Assembly: GCF_013127955.1 (NCBI RefSeq)
Contig: NZ_CP053435.1
Span: 5,022,001 to 5,086,000 of the forward strand
Source: Spirosoma taeanense
Lineage (GTDB): Bacteria > Bacteroidota > Bacteroidia > Cytophagales > Spirosomataceae
DNA length: 64,000 nucleotides
Direction: 5' to 3'
Of the stretch, positions 44,505 to 52,264 are shown in pieces. The notes below the pieces were generated by a model. That model did not search any database, was not told where the DNA came from, and saw only the letters and a list, made by a program, of their open reading frames with translations. The position numbers were made by a program, and so were the translations under genes. How positions within the stretch are numbered: position 1 is the first letter of the stretch; every line of letters begins with the position of its first letter.

Positions 44505-46916
44505 ATGAAGAAGATAATTCTGCTAACAATCGGTTTGGCAGCTTCAGTAAGGTTCGCAGGTGCTCAGGCACCAGCCGCGCCCACGCAAAACGCAAATACG
44601 CGCTTTGAGCAGCTCGGCCCCATGCTGCCAACGCCCAATACGTTCCGCACGGCCGCGGGTGCGCCCGGCCGCGACTATTTCCAGAACCGGGCTGATTATG
44701 ACATCCGGGTAGAACTCGACGACGCTAATCAGAAGATTACGGGCTCTGAAACCGTAACGTACCACAACAACTCTTCGGACGAATTGCGGTATATCTGGCT
44801 TCAGCTCGATCAGAACCTGTTTGCCAAAGGCTCAACGGGTAGCATCACCCGCACGGGCGGCATTAACGAAAGTGGCATGAGCTTCAATCAGTTGCAGAAC
44901 CTGACATCCGTACGTGAACGGAGCAGTCAGCAGGCAACCGATAAGTACGGCTACAAAATCACGTCCGTTAAAGATGCTAAGTCGGGCAGCCCGCTCAAGT
45001 ACACGATTAACCAGACCATGATGCGGATTGACATGCCGACGCCACTGAAGCCCGGCGCGAGTTATTCCTTCAACGTGGACTGGAATTACTTTGTCACCGA
45101 ATATTACGGTCGCAGTGGCTATGATTTCTTTCCTAAGGATGGCAACTATAACTACTTCATCGCACACTGGTTTCCGCGGCTCTGCGCCTACAACGACGTA
45201 AACGGCTGGCAGAACAAGCAGTTTTTAGGTCAGGGCGAGTTTACGCTCATCTTCGGTAATTATAAAGTAGCCATTACCGCACCAAGCGACCACATCGTAG
45301 GCGCAACCGGCGAATGCCAGAACTACAAACAGGTTCTGACGGCGACCCAGCAGAAGCGCATGGCGCAGGCGGCCAACTCGAAAACACCGGTTGTAATCGT
45401 CACGCAGGACGAAGCCATTGCCGCCGAAAAGGCCAAACCTGCGGATACAAAAACAAAGAAAACCTGGGTATACAAGGCTGATAACGTACGTGACTTCGCC
45501 TTTGCCAGCAGCCGTAAGTTTATCTGGGATGCCATGCAGACAGACGTATATGGCGACGGCCGCAAAATCTGGAGCATGTCTTTTTATCCGAAAGAAGGCA
45601 ATCCGCTCTGGGGACAGTATTCAACCCGCGTTGTTGAACACACGCTTAAATCCTATGGCAATCGAACAATCAAATATCCTTATCCGGTAGCAATTTCGTG
45701 TCATGCCACGCCCGGCGGAGGTATGGAGTACCCCATGATCTCGTTCAACGGTGGCCGTCCTGAAGCTGACGGTACGTATTCGGAGCAAACTAAAGCCGGC
45801 ATGATCGGCGTCATTATCCACGAAGTTGGCCATAACTTCTTCCCAATGATTGTTAATTCCGACGAGCGGCAATGGACCTGGATGGACGAAGGTTTGAACA
45901 CCTTCTGCCAGTATCTGGCCGAAAAAGAATGGGACTATAACTTTCCAAGCCGCCGGGGTGAACCGCAATACATTACGGACTATATGAAGTCAGACAAATC
46001 GGTTCTGTCGCCGATTATGACCTCGTCTGACAACGTTATCAGCCTCGGCCCCAATGCCTACGCTAAGCCAGCCACGGCCCTGAATATTCTGCGCGAAACG
46101 GTTATGGGCCGCGAGCTATTCGATTACGCCTTTAAAGAGTATGCGCGTCGCTGGGCTTTTAAAAGTCCTGAGCCTGCCGACTTCTTCCGTACACTGGAAG
46201 ATGCTTCTGGTGTTGATCTGGACTGGTTCTGGAAGGGCTGGTTCTATGGCGTTGAACCCGTGGATCAGGATCTGGTTGAGGTCGACTGGTACCAGGTGGA
46301 TGCGGGCGATCCGGTGACGACCAAAGCAGCCGCTCGCGCTGAAGCGCAGCGCCGGGCCGGAACCATCAGCAAACAGCGTGATGCCGCGACAAAGGCCGCT
46401 ACAGTTGTTGAGCAGGATTCAACCATGAAGGATTTCTACAATGGTTATGATCCTTACGCTGTTACCGATGCGGATAAAAAACGGTATGAGGACTATCTGG
46501 CGACGCTGAGTGACAGCGAGCGTAAGGTTCTTGAAGCGAATGCCACTACAAACTTTTATACCCTGTCGCTGAAAAACAAAGGTGGGGTACCAATGCCAGT
46601 GATTGTTCGGATGCAGTTTGAAGATGGCACCGACTCTGTAGCGCGGTACCCGGCCGAAATCTGGCGTTTCAACGACCAGGCGATTAAGAAAGTCATTGCG
46701 ACTCCAAAGAAAGTTACCCAGTGGACGCTTGACCCGTACTACGAAATCGCTGATATTGATACCGAGAACAACTCATTCCCGCGGGTAGCGCAACCTACCC
46801 GTTTCCAGTTGTTCAAGCAGCGGCAGAGCCCATCTGCTACCCAGGGACAGAACCCAATGCAGCAACAACGACGGGGCAATCAACCACCGGCCACGCAGGG
46901 TAGTGGTAGAAATTAA
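44505..46916 (+). CDS. M1 family zinc metallopeptidase
   Basis: This is an 803-aa exported aminopeptidase-like enzyme. The signal peptide MKKIILLTIGLAASVRFAGA is followed by the M1 beta domain (YDIRVELDDANQKITGSETV). The catalytic domain has the substrate-N-terminus motif GGGMEYPM and the zinc site HEVGHN (His439, Glu440, His443) with the third ligand Glu462 in WMDEGLN, the exact HExxH-x18-E spacing. The C-terminal 60 residues are Gln/Pro/Arg-rich and may be disordered. The start was set at ATG 44505; the in-frame extension from 44466 lies across a near-consensus promoter box (TACTTTTA at 44469). It acts in the periplasm on oligopeptides. It is monocistronic. Confidence 0.93.
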   Translation: MKKIILLTIGLAASVRFAGAQAPAAPTQNANTRFEQLGPMLPTPNTFRTAAGAPGRDYFQNRADYDIRVELDDANQKITGSETVTYHNNSSDELRYIWLQLDQNLFAKGSTGSITRTGGINESGMSFNQLQNLTSVRERSSQQATDKYGYKITSVKDAKSGSPLKYTINQTMMRIDMPTPLKPGASYSFNVDWNYFVTEYYGRSGYDFFPKDGNYNYFIAHWFPRLCAYNDVNGWQNKQFLGQGEFTLIFGNYKVAITAPSDHIVGATGECQNYKQVLTATQQKRMAQAANSKTPVVIVTQDEAIAAEKAKPADTKTKKTWVYKADNVRDFAFASSRKFIWDAMQTDVYGDGRKIWSMSFYPKEGNPLWGQYSTRVVEHTLKSYGNRTIKYPYPVAISCHATPGGGMEYPMISFNGGRPEADGTYSEQTKAGMIGVIIHEVGHNFFPMIVNSDERQWTWMDEGLNTFCQYLAEKEWDYNFPSRRGEPQYITDYMKSDKSVLSPIMTSSDNVISLGPNAYAKPATALNILRETVMGRELFDYAFKEYARRWAFKSPEPADFFRTLEDASGVDLDWFWKGWFYGVEPVDQDLVEVDWYQVDAGDPVTTKAAARAEAQRRAGTISKQRDAATKAATVVEQDSTMKDFYNGYDPYAVTDADKKRYEDYLATLSDSERKVLEANATTNFYTLSLKNKGGVPMPVIVRMQFEDGTDSVARYPAEIWRFNDQAIKKVIATPKKVTQWTLDPYYEIADIDTENNSFPRVAQPTRFQLFKQRQSPSATQGQNPMQQQRRGNQPPATQGSGRN

Positions 46917-46927
46917 GTTATGTGAGG

Positions 46928-46970
46928 GGGAGAAAAGAGAACAGACCCGCATTTCTTTTTCTTTTCTCCC
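46928..46970 (+). terminator. Candidate terminator of the M1 peptidase gene
   Basis: The purine arm 46928-46938 (GGGAGAAAAGA) pairs perfectly with 46960-46970 over 11 bases, with a 21-base loop. No T-run follows directly; the arm lies just before the tRNA promoter. Confidence 0.4.
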
Positions 46971-46979
46971 TTTCCTGCT

Positions 46980-46987
46980 TACCTTTG
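46980..46987 (+). promoter_or_regulatory. Promoter -7 element of the tRNA-Pro gene
   Basis: TACCTTTG matches TAnnTTTG exactly and ends 9 bases before the mature 5' end of the tRNA, giving a leader of only a few bases. It calibrates box-to-start distance for other promoters in the window. Confidence 0.65.
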
Positions 46988-46996
46988 CAGACCCCT

Positions 46997-47070
46997 CGGG
47001 ATGTAGCGCAGCCTGGTAGCGTGCTTGCATGGGGTGCAAGAGGTCGTGGGTTCGAATCCCGCCATCCCGA
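46997..47070 (+). tRNA. tRNA-Pro (anticodon GGG)
   Basis: This is a 74-base cloverleaf. The acceptor stem CGGGATG pairs with CATCCCG, with discriminator A at 47070. The D arm is GCGCAGCCTGGTAGCGTGC. The anticodon stem CTTGC/GCAAG encloses loop ATGGGGT with anticodon GGG, which reads the proline codons CCC and CCU. The T arm has the invariant GGTTCGAATCC. The 3' CCA is not encoded. A promoter box lies 9 bases upstream and a terminator hairpin follows within 4 bases, so it is a single-gene transcript. Confidence 0.97.
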
Positions 47071-47073
47071 CTT

Positions 47074-47102
47074 AAAGCCGACCTCATAGGGTCGGCTTTT
47101 TT
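47074..47102 (+). terminator. Intrinsic terminator of tRNA-Pro
   Basis: Arms 47074-47083 and 47090-47099 form a perfect 10-bp stem with a 6-base loop. A six-T run spans 47097-47102. Confidence 0.88.
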
Positions 47103-47131
47103 GTATGTTACCTTTCAGTGTGGCAAGGGCA

Positions 47132-47185
47132 TTTCTAAAACAACGAAGCTCCGGCAGGTCTGCCGGAGCTTCGTTGTTTTAGAAA
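47132..47185 (-). terminator. 26-bp perfect palindromic hairpin
   Basis: Arms 47132-47157 and 47160-47185 are perfect 26-base inverted repeats separated by only GT. It lies 9 bases past the stop of the minus-strand small membrane protein gene and 30 bases past the tRNA terminator, so it can serve both strands. The outer part is A/T-rich. Confidence 0.8.
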
Positions 47186-47194
47186 AATAAACGC

Positions 47195-47443
47195 CTAATT
47201 AACCAGAACCGGCTCCGGTTCATGATCGATTAAATCTTTCACGAATGGGGTTCCCCGCCATAGCGACAACAGCGCATGAGCTGTCAAAGCACCACACATG
47301 GTAGCGACGGCTAACCCAACCAATAGAAACAGGAGCTGACCCAGAAAAAACCAGCCCTGTGACAGAAGCACAAAGTGATGAAAAAAATCAAGACTCGTCA
47401 AAGCGAAGGCCGATAGTACAAGACCGTTACGGAGAATATTCAT
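47195..47443 (-). CDS. Small two-helix membrane protein
   Basis: This is an 82-aa product from ATG 47443 (an in-frame alternative start at 47497 would add 18 residues). It has two hydrophobic helices (LVLSAFALTSLDFFHHFVLL and FLGQLLFLLVGLAVATMCGA), a His-His pair, and a polar tail ending DHEPEPVLVN. No family is recognised. It is an isolated gene on the minus strand, convergent with tRNA-Pro and closed by the 26-bp hairpin, which supports it as a transcription unit. No function is proposed. Confidence 0.55.
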   Translation of the reverse strand: MNILRNGLVLSAFALTSLDFFHHFVLLSQGWFFLGQLLFLLVGLAVATMCGALTAHALLSLWRGTPFVKDLIDHEPEPVLVN

Positions 47444-47497
47444 AACTACCCGATTAAATGCTGTCCTGGCAACTGCTACCAAAAGATTTGGGAACAA

Positions 47498-48046
47498 ACT
47501 TCAGCCTGCAAGATTAATTCCTGATTTATAAGTTGTTAAAGTAACATTAAAACTAATTTTTACTCTAATTATTTCTTCACTGTTCGTCTAATTTCTGCTT
47601 ATACCTAAAAAAACCTTGCCAGGCATGTGCAATCGGGCGCCTTCCCGCATCTTCAGGTTATACAGAGCCCATTACAAACTGGATTTATTCCGAAAACCTT
47701 ATTAAATATTTATGAATAAAGCCCCTCCCTCTTCTGGTTACTCAACCCGTCTAAATTGGACTAATAACTGTCGGAAGCTTGAAAAACAAGGTTTTACCAA
47801 TCATTGCGTCAATATGTCCTAGTACAGGTAAAGCCGGATATGTACAAGTATTTATTGACGGATTGCCATTAAAAAGGAAAAATTGACTGATGATTTTGCA
47901 TTGTTTTCGTCAGAAAAACCATAGTTTTGTGGAGGTTTCAGAGGCTTTCAGTCAAATTTTTAACTGAACAAACCCAAACAGTCTAAATTTTTCGCTTTTT
48001 TTACCGGGCAAACCAACTTTCAATTTAACCCTACAGTCTAGTTCCA
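47498..48046. other. AT-rich intergenic region upstream of the Ton operon
   Basis: This is 549 bases between the divergent small membrane gene and exbB. It holds the Ton-operon promoter (47895-47929) and a leader of about 110 bases. A 36-codon ORF at 47712-47822 has no supporting signal. No RNA gene or repeat was recognised; the long leader could hold regulation but shows no strong hairpin by eye. Confidence 0.5.
47895..47929 (+). promoter_or_regulatory. Promoter of the exbB-exbD-tonB operon
   Basis: A -7 box TAGTTTTG (47922-47929) matches TAnnTTTG exactly. A TTTG lies 23 bases upstream (47895-47898) and a second TTG 18 bases upstream (47901-47903), bracketing the usual -33 distance. This is the best two-part promoter in the window. 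Confidence 0.65.
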
Positions 48047-48883
48047 ATGAAAACACAAAATCCCTCTCCAGCACCAGCCAAAGCAGCGGCACCAAAGAAG
48101 AAATCGTCGGGTGGCTTGAATCCAGCGTTCGTAATCCCGGTTCTGCTGTTGATCGGTATCCTGACGTATATGTTCGTCTTTGGTGACGGCAGTCACTTTC
48201 AGGATGGAGACAACACGAAAGAGCCACTCCCAGGCGATTACTTCGGTACCGTCTATAAAGGAGGATTTATCGTACCTATTCTCTTTACGTGCTTCCTGAC
48301 CGTGCTGGTATTTTCCATCGAGCGGTTTATCACTATTGGCCGCGCAAACGGGTCAGGTTCGATTGATGATTTCGTTCGGAAAGTAAAGGGTCAGCTTGAC
48401 CGTAATGACGTAGCCGGAGCGATTCAGGAGTGCGATCGCCAGAAAGGCTCGATTGGTAACGTTGTTAAAACGGCCCTGCTGAAATATCAGCAACTGTCAA
48501 CGGACACGGAACTGACCAAAGAGCAAAAACTGGTAGCCCTGCAGAAAGAAGTAGAAGAAGCTACGACGTTGGAACTGCCGATGCTGGAAAAGAACCTGAC
48601 CATCATCGCTACGCTGGCATCGGTGTCGACTCTTATCGCGCTGCTTGGTACAGTACTTGGTATGATCCGGGCCTTCGCAGCCATGGGTGCTACAGGTCAG
48701 CCTGACACGGCTGCTCTGTCAACGGGTATCTCGGAGGCTCTTGTAAACACGGCCCTTGGTATCGGTACGGCTGCTATCGCGACCATCATGTATAGCTACT
48801 TCACCAGCCGGATCGACGTACTGACGTACAACATCGACGAAATCGGTCTGAGCATCCAGCAGAACTTCGCGGCTCACTATTAA
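48047..48883 (+). CDS. exbB: MotA/TolQ/ExbB proton channel protein
   Basis: This is a 278-aa inner-membrane subunit of the Ton motor, forming the pentameric scaffold that uses the proton gradient to energise TonB. A Pro/Ala/Lys-rich cytoplasmic N-terminus precedes helix 1 (NPAFVIPVLLLIGILTYMFV). A periplasmic insert with GDYFGTVYKGGF follows, then helix 2 (IVPILFTCFLTVLVFSIERF), a cytoplasmic domain, and two C-terminal helices with LIALLGTVLGMIRAFAAMG and the family glycines (GISEALVNTALGIGTAAIAT). It is the first gene of an operon with two exbD genes and tonB, and it would serve the SusC and TonB-receptor proteins in this window. Confidence 0.93.
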   Translation: MKTQNPSPAPAKAAAPKKKSSGGLNPAFVIPVLLLIGILTYMFVFGDGSHFQDGDNTKEPLPGDYFGTVYKGGFIVPILFTCFLTVLVFSIERFITIGRANGSGSIDDFVRKVKGQLDRNDVAGAIQECDRQKGSIGNVVKTALLKYQQLSTDTELTKEQKLVALQKEVEEATTLELPMLEKNLTIIATLASVSTLIALLGTVLGMIRAFAAMGATGQPDTAALSTGISEALVNTALGIGTAAIATIMYSYFTSRIDVLTYNIDEIGLSIQQNFAAHY

Positions 48884-48955
48884 GCCGTAGTGGATCGTTG
48901 GTCTAATTAACCGCCTTAACCGGATAAAACCGGACAGGCAGAAACAGAATAACTC

Positions 48956-49582
48956 ATGCCAGCAGTTAAAATTAAACGTGCAAGTTCTTCAGTGGACATG
49001 ACGGCGATGACCGACGTGGCGTTCCTGTTGCTGACGTTCTTTATCCTGACCGCCCAATTCCGTTCTCAGGATGCCGCCAGCATCGATACCCCGTCTTCTA
49101 TCTCCGGCATCAAAGTTCCGGACAAGGACATCATGACCATTGGTTTGGGTAAAGACGGTAAAGTCTATTTTGGCATCGATAACCAGAACAACCGCATTGC
49201 TATGCTGGAAAATATCGCTGCTGCAAAAGGCATTACTTTCTCAGACAAGGAAAAGAAGGAATTCGCCCTGATGTCGAACTTCGGATTGCCCATTGCTCAA
49301 TTGAAGTCGTTCCTGGGCATGCCCAAAGAACAGCAGGCAAAGATTAAGCAGCCGGGTATTCCTACGGATTCAACAGGGGCGGGTGCCACGAATGAGCTTA
49401 AAGACTGGGTATTTAATTCCCGGAAGGCCAACAACGATCTACGAATTGCGTTAAAAGGCGATAACCTTGCCAAGTTTCCGGAATTTAAGAACGTGCTGGC
49501 TACGCTTCAGGCGCAGAACATTAACAAATTCAACCTGATCACCGGAACAGAGGCTCCGCCGGCAGGTTGGAAAGCAGACTAA
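48956..49582 (+). CDS. exbD: ExbD/TolR biopolymer transport protein (first copy, extended)
   Basis: This is a 208-aa subunit of the Ton motor with one membrane helix. The helix carries the proton-path aspartate in SVDMTAMTDVAFLLLTFFIL. The periplasmic domain includes IKVPDKDIMTIGLGKDGKVY, then about 60 additional residues (AAAKGITFSDKEKKEFALMS onward) before the usual DLRIALKGDNLAKFPEFKNV and a TGTEAPP tail. Length exceeds typical ExbD (about 140 aa). It is followed by a second exbD 79 bases on, an arrangement common in Bacteroidetes Ton operons, where the two copies probably make a heterodimer. Confidence 0.9.
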   Translation: MPAVKIKRASSSVDMTAMTDVAFLLLTFFILTAQFRSQDAASIDTPSSISGIKVPDKDIMTIGLGKDGKVYFGIDNQNNRIAMLENIAAAKGITFSDKEKKEFALMSNFGLPIAQLKSFLGMPKEQQAKIKQPGIPTDSTGAGATNELKDWVFNSRKANNDLRIALKGDNLAKFPEFKNVLATLQAQNINKFNLITGTEAPPAGWKAD

Positions 49583-49661
49583 CGCGTTGTTTGTCTGTTC
49601 ATCTGATTAGCTATTTTAGAGCCATTCAGGTGAACAGGCAAACAACTAAACCAAACAAGCC

Positions 49662-50198
49662 ATGGCAGAAATTAACACTGGCGGTGGTGGTGGTAAGCAT
49701 GACGGTGGTAAGGTACGGTCCAAGAAAGCGTCAACCCGTGTGGACATGACGCCGATGGTTGACCTCGGGTTCCTCCTGATTACCTTCTTCATTCTGGCTA
49801 CCACCCTGAGCAAGCCATCTTCGATGACGCTCAACGTGCCGGACAAAACAAAACAGGAAGAAACGGAGCCTATTAAGGCCTCCAACGTAATGACCGTCTT
49901 TCTGGGGAAGGACAACAAGGCGCATTACATCTTTGGTAAAGCGGCCAATGAAGACCCCGAACTAAAGACAGTTGGCTACGGCTACGAATTCCGTCAGGCT
50001 ATTCAGGAAAACGCCCGGAAAGTATCCGCCGATAAGTTTGTTGTGGTTATTAAGCCAACCAAAGAGTCAACGTATAGAAATATGGTTGACGTTCTGGATG
50101 AGATGGCCATTACGAAAACGAAGCGGTATGCTCTGGTGGACCAGCTGACTCCGGACGAAAAGAAGCTTCTTAAGGACAAAGTTAAAATAGACGCATAA
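49662..50198 (+). CDS. exbD: ExbD/TolR biopolymer transport protein (second copy)
   Basis: This is a 178-aa subunit of the Ton motor. A Gly/Lys-rich cytoplasmic N-terminus (EINTGGGGGKHDGGKVRSKK) precedes the membrane helix with the conserved aspartate in RVDMTPMVDLGFLLITFFIL, a closer match to the family than the first copy. The periplasmic domain follows (LNVPDKTKQEETEPIKASNV, FVVVIKPTKESTYRNMVDVL). It ends 4 bases before tonB. The first copy has MTAMTDVAF at the equivalent place, so both retain the proton-carrying aspartate. Confidence 0.92.
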   Translation: MAEINTGGGGGKHDGGKVRSKKASTRVDMTPMVDLGFLLITFFILATTLSKPSSMTLNVPDKTKQEETEPIKASNVMTVFLGKDNKAHYIFGKAANEDPELKTVGYGYEFRQAIQENARKVSADKFVVVIKPTKESTYRNMVDVLDEMAITKTKRYALVDQLTPDEKKLLKDKVKIDA

Positions 50199-50202
50199 CA
50201 CC

Positions 50203-51027
50203 ATGGCAGAGACTCCTCAAAACGCAACACTTGATGACATTGTGTTTGCGAACCGGAACAAGGCGTATGGTGCCTATGATCTACGGAAAGCGTATCCTAA
50301 GACTGTAACACGTGCCCTGATTATTGGGGGTATCCTGTTTACACTCGGTGTACTTGCTCCGACCATCATCACTGCCCTGACTCCGGAGCAAGAAGAACAG
50401 GCAATGGTAGAGGTGGACCTGATGAAGCTCCCTCCTCCGCCAATTGACCCGAACGAACCGCCACCACCACCGCCACCGCCAGTCGAAGTACCCAAGGTGA
50501 ACACGGTTAAATTCCTTCCACCGGAAGTAAAACCGGATGAAGAGGTACCCGAAGAAACGCCACCGCCGGCTGTTGAAGAACTGAAGGAAGCTGTTGCTGC
50601 TGAAAAAACGCAGGAAGGTGACCCGAACGCTGAAGAAGTCATTGCGGCTCCTGAAGCCAGTGCTGCTCCAACGAAGGTAGAGGTTGCTGTTGAAGCCGCT
50701 CCGAAAGAAGAAGAAATCTTTACGGTCGTTGAACAACAGCCAGAGTTTACGGGTGGTATGGCCGCTCTTGGTCAATACCTGCAGAAAAACCTTCGTTATC
50801 CGGCAGCCGCTCAGCGCGCGAACATTTCGGGACGGGTTTTCGTAAGCTTCGTTGTTAATACCGACGGTAGTATTCAGGACGTTCAGGTTCTGAAAGGACT
50901 GGGCTTCGGAACGGATGAGGAAGCAACCCGCGTGGTTAAAAGTATGCCGAAATGGCGCCCTGGTAAACAGTCAGGTCGTCCAGTACGGGTAAAATACAAC
51001 CTACCGATCAACTTCACGCTGGAATAA
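50203..51027 (+). CDS. tonB: Energy transducer TonB
   Basis: This is a 274-aa protein that spans the periplasm and pulls on outer-membrane receptors. The cytoplasmic N-terminus has the Bacteroidetes TonB motif ANRNKAYGAYDLRKAYPK, then a membrane helix (about 31-52). A periplasmic Pro/Glu-rich rod follows, with EPPPPPPPPVEVP and repeated PxxPEE stretches (about 70-165). The TonB C-terminal domain spans about 190-274 (YLQKNLRYPAAAQRANISGR, VFVSFVVNTDGSIQDVQVLK, ending VKYNLPINFTLE). It begins 4 bases after the second exbD and is followed 5 bases on by a small membrane gene. Confidence 0.94.
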   Translation: MAETPQNATLDDIVFANRNKAYGAYDLRKAYPKTVTRALIIGGILFTLGVLAPTIITALTPEQEEQAMVEVDLMKLPPPPIDPNEPPPPPPPPVEVPKVNTVKFLPPEVKPDEEVPEETPPPAVEELKEAVAAEKTQEGDPNAEEVIAAPEASAAPTKVEVAVEAAPKEEEIFTVVEQQPEFTGGMAALGQYLQKNLRYPAAAQRANISGRVFVSFVVNTDGSIQDVQVLKGLGFGTDEEATRVVKSMPKWRPGKQSGRPVRVKYNLPINFTLE

Positions 51028-51032
51028 CTCCT

Positions 51033-51254
51033 ATGCGCGGACAAAATCGAGGTCCGGCGCAGCTAACGCTGTATATTTCAGTGCTGGCTTCGCTGGCATA
51101 CTTGGGAGGAGGCATCGTACTGATTGCCTCCTCTCAGTCTTTTGGCATGTTCCCTGAACCCGGAATTCTACGGTATGGGATGGCGGCTCTATTATTAGTT
51201 TACGGGAGCTATCGGGCCTATCGGTCTTATCAACGTTTTCAAGAAAATGAGTAA
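51033..51254 (+). CDS. Small two-helix membrane protein in the Ton operon
   Basis: This is a 73-aa product with two hydrophobic segments (LTLYISVLASLAYLGGGIVL and GILRYGMAALLLVYGSYRAY), a basic N-terminus and a basic/polar tail RSYQRFQENE. It begins 5 bases after tonB and its last 8 bases overlap the PstS-like gene, so it is certainly part of the operon. No family is recognised. Its position suggests a subunit or assembly factor of the Ton motor or the PstS-like lipoprotein; this is inferred from position only. Confidence 0.75.
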   Translation: MRGQNRGPAQLTLYISVLASLAYLGGGIVLIASSQSFGMFPEPGILRYGMAALLLVYGSYRAYRSYQRFQENE

Positions 51255-52179
51255 AAACGGATTTTGGGCAATCAGTCTGCTGCTAGGCTTTTTCGGCTGC
51301 GCCAATGATAAGCCTGCTCTGGACAATCCATCCCGGGGGAGTATTATTGTTGCAGCTGATGAATCGTTTAAACCCTTAGTCACGCAGTTGACCTCAGCCT
51401 ATTCAGGTATATACCCGGATACGCATTTTGAGATTGTCTTTAAACCTGAGCAGCAAGCAATCAATCTAATGCTGCAGGACAGTGCGCGGATTGCTTTCGT
51501 AACCCGTAAATTGACCCAAAAGGAACAGGCCGTCCTAGATCAGCGTAAAATTGTAGGGGCCGCAACGAAAATTGCAACCGATGGCGTAGCGCTTATCATC
51601 AATCGATCCAACACAGATAGCCTACTGACAATGAATGAGTTGAAGAGCTTATTCAGTGGCAAGATAACGCAATGGTCACAGTTGAAAGGTGGCAACCAGA
51701 CCGGTCCCATTACTTTAGTATTTGATAATAACAATTCGAGTAATCTGGAGTTTGTGTTAAATACTTTCAAAGTCAATAATGTCCGGAACTTGCGCATCTT
51801 CACAACCCGGTCCAACCGGGAAGTGATTGACTTTGTGCGGAAGAATCCGTCGGCATTGGGTTTCATCGGTGTAAATTGGATCAGCGATGGAGATGAGCCC
51901 CTTACGGCTGAACTGTCGCGGGATTTGCGGGTAGTAGGTGTTTCGGATAAGGCGAATCCAACAAAACGGGATGATTATTATCAACCGTTTCAGGAGGACT
52001 TAGGTATGATGCGTTACCCTTTACGTCGACCGGTTTATGTCTTGAGCCGGGAAGCTCATCCGGGTTTGGGAAGCGGATTAGTAAATTATGTAGCCCGTGA
52101 TGCAGGCTCCTTGATTATTTACAAATTGGGACTTTGGCCTTCTGTGCCGTATAATCGGGAAGTGAACTTGAAAAACTAA
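51247..52179 (+). CDS. PstS-like periplasmic-binding-fold lipoprotein
   Basis: This is a 310-aa phosphate-ABC-type substrate-binding-fold protein (PBP-like superfamily). A lipoprotein signal ends LGFFGC (Cys18). The fold markers GSIIVAADESFKPLVTQLTS, IATDGVALIINRSN, LKSLFSGKITQWSQLKGGNQ and NPSALGFIGVNWISDGDEP align with PstS. However, the phosphate-binding segments are changed: where E. coli PstS has RADGSGTSF this protein has FDNNNSSNLEF (Asp160-Asn167), and the FGASDAPLS region reads IAFVTRKLT. Phosphate binding is therefore doubtful. No pstC, pstA or pstB is nearby. It overlaps the small membrane gene by 8 bases in the Ton operon and is followed by a TPR gene, so a Ton-related envelope role is more likely. 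Confidence 0.85.
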   Translation: MSKNGFWAISLLLGFFGCANDKPALDNPSRGSIIVAADESFKPLVTQLTSAYSGIYPDTHFEIVFKPEQQAINLMLQDSARIAFVTRKLTQKEQAVLDQRKIVGAATKIATDGVALIINRSNTDSLLTMNELKSLFSGKITQWSQLKGGNQTGPITLVFDNNNSSNLEFVLNTFKVNNVRNLRIFTTRSNREVIDFVRKNPSALGFIGVNWISDGDEPLTAELSRDLRVVGVSDKANPTKRDDYYQPFQEDLGMMRYPLRRPVYVLSREAHPGLGSGLVNYVARDAGSLIIYKLGLWPSVPYNREVNLKN

Positions 52180-52208
52180 GGAAGTTTTTTGGTTTAACGG
52201 CAATTTTT

Positions 52209-52216
52209 TAGTTTTG
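52209..52216 (+). promoter_or_regulatory. Promoter -7 element of the TPR gene
   Basis: TAGTTTTG matches TAnnTTTG exactly, with a TTTG 17 bases upstream (52188-52191). It lies about 50 bases before ATG 52265 and argues against a start at the in-frame TTG 52214, which falls inside the box. Confidence 0.55.
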
Positions 52217-52264
52217 TCGATTGTTTACCTAACAGAACACTTATTTAATTTCCAACCTAAATAC

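Noticed and set aside
46773..47087. 104-residue minus-strand ORF over the tRNA-Pro gene containing GGIRTHDLLHPMQARYQAAL
   Set aside because: This is the familiar artefact of translating a tRNA gene on its antisense strand; it also overlaps the M1 peptidase end and the tRNA terminator.
47712..47822. 36-codon plus-strand ORF in the gap upstream of exbB
   Set aside because: It has no promoter box, ribosome site, domain or hydrophobic segment; chance ORFs of this size are common.
50281..50775. Antisense ORF over tonB rich in Phe, Arg and Trp
   Set aside because: Its composition is the mirror of the Pro/Glu-rich rod of TonB, so it is a shadow.
52214..52264. Longer N-terminus of the TPR protein starting at TTG 52214
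   Set aside because: The codon lies inside the promoter box, and the signal peptide begins at ATG 52265.
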